From positions 8,263 to 25,840 of the forward strand of contig DINP01000036.1 in the NCBI GenBank assembly GCA_002426025.1: 17,578 nt of DNA. Direction: 5' to 3'. Under the pieces are notes generated by a model, which searched no databases, was not told the DNA's origin, and worked only from the letters and a program-made list of their open reading frames with translations. The position numbers were made by a program, and so were the translations under genes. This stretch comes from Bacteroidales bacterium UBA5537 (GTDB lineage: Bacteria > Bacteroidota > Bacteroidia > Bacteroidales > Lentimicrobiaceae). The first letter of the stretch is position 1. Every line of letters starts with the position of its first letter. Shown here one piece after another: positions 7,625-13,874 of this stretch.

Positions 7625-9333
7625 AGCACAGCACTGTAGCTCGCTGAATTGCCGCATCCATCTTCAACTGTGAGTAGAAATTCGTTGTCCCCTTTGATGA
7701 GACGGTCATCGCGCTGGTATTCAAGACGCTGGTTTTTAGCATCATACTCCATTAAAATCCATTTGCCATTCAGGGTTGCCCTGTATGTGTTTATTCCTGA
7801 AAAATCATCGCTAATCCTCATCCTGATTGTTGCTTGCGATGCGATTGATTTTCCGTTGCTTATATTTACTGCTTTTATGACAGGGTCCGTTGTATCTGCC
7901 ATTACTGCATATTGTCCGAAATCCCGGATGCGTGCTTTTACAAAACCATTTTCGTATTTGCCTCCGGCAGATGAAGCACTTTTCCCCGGCCTGATAGCTG
8001 CAAGCAATAATTTACTTCCAAGGTTTTTGAATGTGGAGTCAACTTTTACTGAAACATCAAAATATTCCTGAAGTGGAATCTCAGGCGTATGAATCTGATG
8101 GACCGGAGAACAGGTTGTTGCTAATCTCTTGCTCATCGAATAAGTAAAATTGATACTGTCGTAAAGACAGTTGCCCGGTATGCTGATGCTTATATACTTG
8201 TTGGAATAATTATTAGGAGTTAAATAGCTGAATATCAACTGGTCGGTTTTTGGATTTTCTTCCAGTTCCGCTACTTTACTACCTTTGACTGTAAACCGGA
8301 GTACTGACTCATTTCCAGCGCCATCGGTTGCAGTTATTTTAATCTTTTGAACAACATTAGGTGCTGCAGTAAATATTCCGCGGTTACCCGGAAAACTATA
8401 CATGCTAAGTTTGTTATTGGGTGCAATTCTGCTTTTCATATACCGCTGTCCGTTTTTGTAATATTGCTGATAGTCAATCAGGCTGTTGATATATCGCGAT
8501 TCGCTGAAACTGAAAGTATTGGCCTGCCATTCAAAGCAGAGAACCGAATCAATGTAAATACTATATTTGCTGATACCATTCTTATTATTGCTACCATTCA
8601 GCAAATCATAAACCTGAATCCCAAAAGAAAAATTACCGGCAATCTGCACAGTATCTGTGGTTTTTAAGCGGTGAACTGGTCCCCAACCTGCAGTTTCAAA
8701 AGTAGAAGGACCGGGTTTGCCGTTAATCAGACTTCCCGGGCCTTCAGGGTAAACTCTCAGTGAAGTTATGCCTGGCCTGATAAAATCCTTTATCGGGATG
8801 CTGAACAATTGTGGGTTTATAGGCATTTCATTTTTTGCATTCCTTATTTCAAAATGTAGATGTGGCCCCTGCGACGAACCAGAATTGCCCGAGTAAGCTA
8901 CAATTTCTCCCTGGCTAACTATAAGCTGATTTTTGCCCGGAAACAAATCCACATCAAATTGCTCAAGACGGTATTGTTCAGAACGGACCCACGCATCAAT
9001 GGCTTTGTTAAATCCGCTGAGATGAGCGTAAACTGTTGTGTAACCTTTTGGATGGGTTATGTATAGGGCTTTCCCAAAACCGAAAGGAGAAATTTTTATA
9101 CGCGAAACATAACCATCGGCACAAGCGAAAACTGGTTTGCCTTCAACTCCCTGTGTTCGGATATCAATTCCTGAATGAAAATGGTTGGCCCTTAATTCGG
9201 CAAAAGTTCCTGATAATGAGATCGGGAAATCAACTGGTGAAATAAAATAGTCATTGGGGTATTGTTCCTGGGCCTTAGAAAACAGCGCCATAAGTAAAAA
9301 GATCAGGAGAATGTTATATTTTTTTTTGAGCAT
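7615..9333 (-). CDS. M23-family metallopeptidase with C-terminal Ig-like region
   Basis: 572 residues from the ATG at 9333. A longer start at 9405 would put 24 implausible residues before the signal peptide, and a TATCTTTG promoter box lies inside that extension. The N-terminus MLKKKYNILLIFLLMALFSKA is a signal peptide, probably cut after Ala21. The LytM domain (about 30-180) has all M23 signatures: HSGID with His53 and Asp57, YAHLSG with His104, and GPHLHFE with His158 and His160 as catalytic and zinc ligands. It should cleave peptide cross-links in peptidoglycan in the periplasm. The remaining 390 residues are beta-rich, with an Ig-like stretch near the C-terminus (DTTDPVIKAVNI to FSGINTYRATLNGKW). 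This is a common Bacteroidota arrangement. There are no partners on the same strand. Confidence 0.93.
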   Translation of the reverse strand: MLKKKYNILLIFLLMALFSKAQEQYPNDYFISPVDFPISLSGTFAELRANHFHSGIDIRTQGVEGKPVFACADGYVSRIKISPFGFGKALYITHPKGYTTVYAHLSGFNKAIDAWVRSEQYRLEQFDVDLFPGKNQLIVSQGEIVAYSGNSGSSQGPHLHFEIRNAKNEMPINPQLFSIPIKDFIRPGITSLRVYPEGPGSLINGKPGPSTFETAGWGPVHRLKTTDTVQIAGNFSFGIQVYDLLNGSNNKNGISKYSIYIDSVLCFEWQANTFSFSESRYINSLIDYQQYYKNGQRYMKSRIAPNNKLSMYSFPGNRGIFTAAPNVVQKIKITATDGAGNESVLRFTVKGSKVAELEENPKTDQLIFSYLTPNNYSNKYISISIPGNCLYDSINFTYSMSKRLATTCSPVHQIHTPEIPLQEYFDVSVKVDSTFKNLGSKLLLAAIRPGKSASSAGGKYENGFVKARIRDFGQYAVMADTTDPVIKAVNISNGKSIASQATIRMRISDDFSGINTYRATLNGKWILMEYDAKNQRLEYQRDDRLIKGDNEFLLTVEDGCGNSASYSAVLIN

Positions 9334-9353
9334 AAGGGTCTTTATTGCATCTA

Positions 9354-9361
9354 CAAAGATA
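9354..9361 (-). promoter_or_regulatory. Predicted -7 box for the M23 peptidase gene
   Basis: On the minus strand this reads TATCTTTG, an exact TAnnTTTG match, ending 20 bases before the ATG at 9333. No clear TTG is found at the -33 distance, so only the -7 half is supported. It favours the start at 9333 over the upstream in-frame start. Confidence 0.45.
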
Positions 9362-9738
9362 GTTATTAAGCTTAATTCAGGCTGGATAGGAACTTGTGGG
9401 AGCATGAATTATAATTCGACCCAGTAAATTTGTAATTTGAAAACTGTGGATGGTTTTTACTGCTAAAGCCTATTTTTTTAAATATACTATATTGTTATTT
9501 GTTTACATGCAAAACCCAAAGCATTTAAGCGATTGGGCGAGTCGTGCCGAAAAATACATATTAATGCAGGTATATATTTTCATTTGAATATCAGCTTGTT
9601 AAAAACATTTTCATCATTTTTACGTTTACTTTCGCTAAATATCAGGTAACAAATAAATACCAAAAAACAGGGTTACATCTGAAGCAATCAGCAATAAATT
9701 GCTAGGTTACTCCCATATAAACTTTATTGCATATCAAA
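9362..9738. other. AT-rich intergenic region between divergent genes, with repeats
   Basis: I see no gene. The right half holds a compact repeat cluster in front of the small membrane protein gene. GGTTAC occurs at 9671-9676 and 9705-9710. AGCAAT is repeated in tandem with a 1-base gap (9683-9688, 9690-9695). The second copy pairs with ATTGCT (9698-9703) across AA. The reverse-oriented half-site GTAAC lies at 9646-9650. These could be operator sites. No good TAnnTTTG box was found for the plus-strand gene. Confidence 0.5.
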
Positions 9739-10242
9739 ATGATTTCTGAAGGAATTCTGCTTAAACAATTGGGAATATTGCTCATAAGCTCGGTTAAGTT
9801 CCTTATTGCCGCACCTGCATCATACCTTTTCGGGTACTCATATTTGCACACCTTAATAAATACCACTTCGGGCGGATTGCTTGGTGTTTTGTTTTTTTTC
9901 TTTTTGAGCAGAACGATTTTCAGGCTTTACCGCCGGATTGCTCCTGCAGTGTCAAATAACTTTCGGAAAATGATTGGATTGCCTGTACTTAGTGATGATG
10001 AAATCAAGTATAATCGTGGCCGAAAAAGAATATTTACCCGCAAAAACCGGCTAATTATTAAAATCCGGAGAACCTATGGCCTTCCCGGGATAATTATCTT
10101 AACACCGGTATTGCTTTCGATACCAATCGGGACATTCCTGGCAATAAAATATTATTCATCGCGCAAAAATCTGTTGGCATGGTTAAGCCTTTCTGTAATT
10201 GCCTGGGCTGTAGTGCTTACCACTGTTGTGGAACTATTCTGA
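9739..10242 (+). CDS. Small multi-pass membrane protein of unknown function
   Basis: 167 residues from the ATG at 9739; a TTG four codons upstream is also in frame but less likely. Hydrophobic segments lie at about 7-30, 33-60, 113-137 and 145-165. A strongly basic cytoplasmic-type loop (about 62-112, with RGRKRIFTRKNRLIIKIRR) sits between the second and third. The block GLPGIIILTPVLLSIPIGTFLAIKYY (114-139), with two prolines and a glycine inside a membrane helix, recalls the small multidrug-export/DedA-type families, but I cannot assign it with confidence. It stands alone: the upstream gene is divergent and porV lies 225 bases downstream with its own -7 box. No terminator hairpin is seen after it. 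Confidence 0.72.
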   Translation: MISEGILLKQLGILLISSVKFLIAAPASYLFGYSYLHTLINTTSGGLLGVLFFFFLSRTIFRLYRRIAPAVSNNFRKMIGLPVLSDDEIKYNRGRKRIFTRKNRLIIKIRRTYGLPGIIILTPVLLSIPIGTFLAIKYYSSRKNLLAWLSLSVIAWAVVLTTVVELF

Positions 10243-10436
10243 TTGTGCCTGATCATTCATCTTCAAAGAACCAAAACCTAAATCTGCTGTTATTGATCAT
10301 TATTACTCCGGAAAACGTACAATAAAATAAACAAACTTCAGTTACTAATTACAGAAATAATATATCAGTAATGGGTAACAATGCAATATTGTGGTACGTT
10401 ATCCGTTTGTAATGCATTATTTTAACAAATTATCAA

Positions 10437-10444
10437 TAACTTTG
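10437..10444 (+). promoter_or_regulatory. Predicted -7 box for porV
   Basis: TAACTTTG matches TAnnTTTG exactly, 23 bases before the porV ATG. The nearest TTTG (10406-10409) is 27 bases upstream of the box, which is too far for a standard -33 element, so the upstream half is unsupported. Confidence 0.45.
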
Positions 10445-10467
10445 CACCCTTAATTAAAAATTACTGT

Positions 10468-11676
10468 ATGCGATTAAACTTCCGTCTGCGCTTTGCCCTT
10501 ATTTCAAGCATTGTAGCTCTTACTTCAGCAACCCTTGTTGCTCAGCCGACAACAACATATATAGGACAGGACCTGAACACTATTACCACTGCAGTTCCGT
10601 TTCTACAAATTGCTCCTGATGCCCGCTCAGGCGGAATGGGTGAGGTTGGAGTTTCTTCAGATCCTGATGCAAATTCACTGCATTGGAACCCTGCTAAATA
10701 TCCTTATGTAAAAGGAGACATGGGGTTCTCATTGTCATACAGTCCATGGTTAAGAGCTTTGGTTAGTGATATTAACCTTGCTTATCTCACGGGTTATAAA
10801 AAACTTGGTAACAATCAGGTGATTTCCGGATCATTGCTCTATTTTTCGCTTGGTGATATTACCTTTACCGACATTCAGGGAGAACTTATTGGTAACTATC
10901 GCCCCAACGAATTTGCTCTGAGTGGGTCCTATTCAAGAATGTTAACCAAAAACCTATCGGGTGCTGTGTCGGCCCGTTACATTCACTCAAATCTTACCCA
11001 GGGGCAGAGTGTAGGAGGCGCATCTACCAAGCCCGGTAACTCTATAGCCGCTGATGTCGCTATTTATTCACGGCACGATATTGAATTTAAGAACATGGAT
11101 GGTTATTTTGCCTGGGGTATAAACATCAGCAATATAGGTCAGAAAATTTCTTATTCTGACGATAATACCCAACGCGATTTTATACCAACCAATCTTCGGT
11201 TTGGACCATCATTAACACTTGATGTTGATGATTACAACAGGCTGTCCTTTATGATTGATTTCAATAAATTGTTAATTCCTACGCCGCCCTTTTATTATAC
11301 AGACTCGGTTGATGTTAATGGGAATAGTGTAATATATAAGGGTATGGATCCAAATGTGTCAGTTCCTGCAGGAATGTTTCAGTCGTTTTATGACGCTCCT
11401 GGTGGCTTTAATGAAGAACTTCGTGAAATAGCTATTGGCGTGGGTGTTGAATACTGGTACGATAAGCAATTTGCAATCCGTGCTGGATATTTCCATGAGG
11501 ATCGTACCAAAGGAAACAGAAAATTCTTCACACTTGGCGCTGGTCTTCGGTATAATGTGTTTGGTCTTGATTTCTCATACCTTATTCCAACCGATCAGCG
11601 TAATCCATTGGAGAATACACTGAGATTTACCCTGCACTTTGATTTTGATGCCTTTCAAAAGCAGGCTGTTAAATAA
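10468..11676 (+). CDS. porV: Type IX secretion system outer-membrane protein PorV (LptO)
   Basis: 402 residues. The N-terminus has a signal peptide with likely cleavage after Ala25 (TLVA/QP). The mature protein begins with the PorV hallmark stretch around VPFLQIAPDARSGGMGEVG and then SSDPDANSLHWNPAKYP (about residues 43-76), and continues as a FadL-like beta barrel to the end. The C-terminal strands include RYNVFGLDFSYLIP and NTLRFTLHFDF. In known systems PorV shuttles T9SS cargo from the Sov translocon to the PorU sortase at the outer membrane. The porU gene, often its neighbour in Bacteroidota, is not in this window. A -7 box precedes it and a strong terminator follows 28 bases after its stop, so it is likely monocistronic. 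Its presence implies a full T9SS elsewhere in the genome. Confidence 0.92.
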   Translation: MRLNFRLRFALISSIVALTSATLVAQPTTTYIGQDLNTITTAVPFLQIAPDARSGGMGEVGVSSDPDANSLHWNPAKYPYVKGDMGFSLSYSPWLRALVSDINLAYLTGYKKLGNNQVISGSLLYFSLGDITFTDIQGELIGNYRPNEFALSGSYSRMLTKNLSGAVSARYIHSNLTQGQSVGGASTKPGNSIAADVAIYSRHDIEFKNMDGYFAWGINISNIGQKISYSDDNTQRDFIPTNLRFGPSLTLDVDDYNRLSFMIDFNKLLIPTPPFYYTDSVDVNGNSVIYKGMDPNVSVPAGMFQSFYDAPGGFNEELREIAIGVGVEYWYDKQFAIRAGYFHEDRTKGNRKFFTLGAGLRYNVFGLDFSYLIPTDQRNPLENTLRFTLHFDFDAFQKQAVK

Positions 11677-11704
11677 AGTCTGAAGAAATTGATTTAATAG
11701 GACT

Positions 11705-11730
11705 AAAAGGGCTGACAAGCCCTTTTTTAT
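11705..11730 (+). terminator. Bidirectional intrinsic terminator after porV
   Basis: AAAAGGGCT (11705-11713), a GACA loop, and AGCCCTTTT (11718-11726) form a perfect 9-base-pair stem followed by TTAT. The flanking A and T runs make it functional in both directions. The stop codon of the convergent acyltransferase gene (11727-11729) abuts the stem, so both genes probably end here. Confidence 0.85.
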
Positions 11731-12689
11731 TTCCCTGTTGTGACTTCTACAAAGTGTCTGATGGTTTTATACAAGCCTGTTACCAGCTTTTGAGCCGGGT
11801 TTAAACGGTTAAACCTGAGGCCGGGGTATTTAATACGCACCGAACCAAAACTTTTGTAGAACCGGGCCAGGTTTGGATCATTAGAACCTTCAAAATCAAG
11901 GGTCAGGTGGTTGCCCGAAAGGTCTTGAATAAAATGATCAATCAGCATAAACATAGCTCCCTTTTCTTTTGCAATTTCGTTGGTAGCCGAAAAAAGAAAT
12001 ACGGCCTTGCGATGGCTAAACACTACAATGGCACCGGCACACATTGTATTTTCAGGTGTAAAAGCTCCATAGCAAATCGCTTTGCGGTTGATGATACATT
12101 CATAAGAAAGCCGGATAAACCTGCGGTAATCATTTTCTTTAAGATGTCCGAACTGTTTTCCCTTATTCTTCCTGAAAAGGCTTACAATGTCTTCGGGCTT
12201 TATATTGGATGATATACTGATGTTGTTGCGGATTGCTTTGGCAATATTGCGGCTGGTATTTTGCGAAAAACCTTTCTTTATTACATCATAAGGCTCTATC
12301 AGGTCCAACTCATGGTTAAGGTTTTCTGTGATTTTCCATTTCGATTTGTCGGGTTTGTTGAAGGCATTGAGGTTTATTTCGGCAAATCTGAATTTCCGTG
12401 GAATTGAATTCAGGAATTTATCAACAATATCGGGCGTTATGTGCCGGATTGAGAAAATTCCCAATTGTTGAGTAAAGAAAGGCTGGTAAAGATACCAGAT
12501 TCCCAGTTTTTTACGGAATGTAAGAGGAAAGACGGTTTCATAATTATCTGAGATCAGAGCATCCCAATCGTCGCAAACAATATCCAAATACCAGGAGTAG
12601 GCGTAAATATTTCCGTTTACAGCCTGACTTATGCAGTTGTCCCATGCTGCTTTGTCAATGTCTTTATGTTGTATCAGGCTGATGTTCAT
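11727..12689 (-). CDS. FemAB/GNAT-like acyltransferase
   Basis: 320 residues. The C-terminal half has the FemAB/GNAT fold pattern: AICYGAFTPENTMCAGAIVVFSH (a core beta hairpin), FLFSATNEIAKEKGAMFMLIDHFIQ (the AcCoA or tRNA-binding-type helix region), and LDFEGSNDPNLARFYKSFGS, which is typical of Bacteroidota GNAT/FemX-like proteins. The N-terminal half corresponds to the first, degenerate repeat of the fold. Relatives transfer amino acids or acyl groups to cell-wall precursors or other amines; the substrate here is unknown. There is no signal peptide or TM helix, so it is cytoplasmic. It begins 9 bases after the ispF stop and is probably cotranscribed with it, though no functional link is evident. 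Confidence 0.8.
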   Translation of the reverse strand: MNISLIQHKDIDKAAWDNCISQAVNGNIYAYSWYLDIVCDDWDALISDNYETVFPLTFRKKLGIWYLYQPFFTQQLGIFSIRHITPDIVDKFLNSIPRKFRFAEINLNAFNKPDKSKWKITENLNHELDLIEPYDVIKKGFSQNTSRNIAKAIRNNISISSNIKPEDIVSLFRKNKGKQFGHLKENDYRRFIRLSYECIINRKAICYGAFTPENTMCAGAIVVFSHRKAVFLFSATNEIAKEKGAMFMLIDHFIQDLSGNHLTLDFEGSNDPNLARFYKSFGSVRIKYPGLRFNRLNPAQKLVTGLYKTIRHFVEVTTGK

Positions 12690-12698
12690 ATCACAGGG

Positions 12699-13178
12699 TT
12701 ATCGGTACAATAAGACAACCGCCCATGCCTGTAAGCCTTCTTCACGTCCGGTATATCCCAGATTTTCAGTTGTAGTTGCTTTTACCGAAACGGTTCCCGG
12801 CTCTGATTTTACCAATTCTTCAATATTCGCCTGCATTTCAGCAATATAAGGTGCAATTTTCGGCTTCTGCAAAGCAATAGTACAATCAATATTGCCGACT
12901 TTCCAGCCATGTTCTCCGATAATTAACATGGTTTTTTCAAGCAATATTTTGCTGTCAATATCTTTATATTCGGATGACGTGTCAGGGAAATGGTAGCCAA
13001 TGTCCCTCAATCCGGCAGCGCCAAGCAGGGCATCACAAATTGCATGTAGCAAAACATCGGCATCAGAGTGACCAAGGGAACCTTTGTAGTGGTCAATTAT
13101 CACACCGCCAATAATCAATGGACGATTTTCAACCAATTGGTGCACATCATAGCCAAATCCGATTCTGAAAGGGTACAT
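12699..13178 (-). CDS. ispF: 2-C-methyl-D-erythritol 2,4-cyclodiphosphate synthase
   Basis: 159 residues, standard length. It catalyses the fifth step of the MEP isoprenoid pathway, releasing CMP to form the cyclic diphosphate, as a cytoplasmic trimer. The zinc ligands are present: Asp11 and His13 in FGYDVHQL, and His45 in DADVLLHA. The GHSDAD motif (36-41) and the C-terminal TTTENLGYTGREEG (nucleotide-binding side) are intact. The start is the ATG at 13178; the sequence before it is T-rich on the plus strand, giving an A-rich leader. A weak -7-like CATATTTG lies on the minus strand at 13274-13281, with no matching -33. It leads a two-gene unit with the downstream acyltransferase. Confidence 0.97.
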   Translation of the reverse strand: MYPFRIGFGYDVHQLVENRPLIIGGVIIDHYKGSLGHSDADVLLHAICDALLGAAGLRDIGYHFPDTSSEYKDIDSKILLEKTMLIIGEHGWKVGNIDCTIALQKPKIAPYIAEMQANIEELVKSEPGTVSVKATTTENLGYTGREEGLQAWAVVLLYR

Positions 13179-13354
13179 GCCTTTTTTATTTGTGAGAATG
13201 TATTTGTTTGCAGATTAAACTCAACAGCTGCTTTTAAGGAATTGTAAAACTAATGAAATCCCCGACAGGCTCGCAAATATGAACGGAAAAAGGTTAACTT
13301 AATTTTGTAGAAACAAGTACTTTAGAAAAAGATCAATATTTTTTTTGAAATCTA

Positions 13355-13384
13355 TTGCAGGATTCAAATTTGTGTGTAAATTTG
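13355..13384 (+). promoter_or_regulatory. Predicted promoter of tRNA-Val
   Basis: A -33 TTG (13355-13357) and a perfect -7 box TAAATTTG (13377-13384) are 19 bases apart. The tRNA begins 62 bases after the box, implying a 5' leader of about 55 bases that would be removed by RNase P. The position and spacing make this one of the clearest promoters in the window. Confidence 0.65.
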
Positions 13385-13446
13385 CAGCCTCATTCAGAAT
13401 GACAATTATTTTGGTGAGCCTGGCTAGTCAGGAAAATTGAAATAAT

Positions 13447-13521
13447 GGGAGCATAGCTCAGTTGGTTCAGAGCACCTGCCTTACAAGCAGGGGGTCCTTG
13501 GTTCGAGCGCAAGTGTTCCCA
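13447..13521 (+). tRNA. tRNA-Val (anticodon UAC)
   Basis: A full cloverleaf folds. The acceptor stem is GGGAGCA with TGTTCCC (one G:U pair). The D stem is GCTC/GAGC with a loop containing GG. The anticodon stem is CCTGC/GCAGG around CTTACAA, so the anticodon TAC is at 13482-13484. The T arm is CTTGG-TTCGAGC-GCAAG. The discriminator is A13521 and CCA is not encoded. One position is odd: the last T-stem pair, normally G53:C61, is G13501 against G13509, a mismatch. All other conserved residues (T8, A14, G18G19, TTC, A58) are present. The gene has its own promoter and terminator and no neighbouring tRNA. It may be a functional variant, a decayed copy or a base error. Confidence 0.92.
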
Positions 13522-13526
13522 CAAAC

Positions 13527-13560
13527 AAAACCACTTACTTAGTGTAGGTGGTTTTTTGTT
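13527..13560 (+). terminator. Intrinsic terminator of tRNA-Val
   Basis: AAAACCACTTAC (13527-13538) pairs with GTAGGTGGTTTT (13544-13555) over 12 pairs including one G:U, around a TTAGT loop. It is followed by TTGTTTTC. The hairpin begins 5 bases after the discriminator base. Confidence 0.85.
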
Positions 13561-13874
13561 TTCTGATAAAAGAGTATTTAAACATTCACCAGGACTATTT
13601 ATTTTAAATTCCCCAAGCTTACGTTATTAAATGATTTTGAGTGTATGCTGTATTTACCAACCTGATTATTCTTCCATCACTTAACTTGAATAAAAGTGAT
13701 GTTACAGCATGAAAATGAGTTCGGTATTTAGTTGTTGCCAGATATTCAATGGGCGGATGATTGTTTGAAATGGCGGTATCAAGATTAAGAAATAGAATTC
13801 TCGTCATTCTCTATTTCCAATAAATAAAGCAGTAAGTGCAAGTTTTGCATTAAATTTGCATGTTTTTACATTTT
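13561..13874. other. Intergenic region with nested inverted repeats
   Basis: I see no convincing gene. Two perfect 8-base inverted repeats are nested: ATGCTGTA (13645-13652) with TACAGCAT (13703-13710), and inside it CATCACTT (13675-13682) with AAGTGATG (13694-13701). Their right arms are separated by a single base, so they could stack with a 22-base bulge on the left side. A minus-strand reading frame of 62 codons (13619-13807) crosses this region and resembles no family I know. At the right end a TAAATTTG box (13851-13858) precedes tamL. Confidence 0.5.
13851..13858 (+). promoter_or_regulatory. Predicted -7 box for tamL-like gene
   Basis: TAAATTTG matches TAnnTTTG exactly. It ends one base before an in-frame ATG at 13860 and 16 bases before the next ATG at 13875. 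If it is a real promoter, transcription would start near 13865, which excludes the first ATG and supports the start at 13875 with a very short leader. No -33 TTG is found at the right distance. Confidence 0.4.

Noticed and set aside
13619..13807. Minus-strand reading frame of 62 codons between tRNA-Val and the tamL-like gene
   Set aside because: It matches no family I know, has no promoter box or ribosome-binding site, and covers the nested inverted repeats. It could be a short unknown gene, but I cannot support it.
13447..13874. tRNA-Val as an attachment site for an integrated element
   Set aside because: No integrase gene and no repeat of the tRNA 3' end were found downstream within the window.
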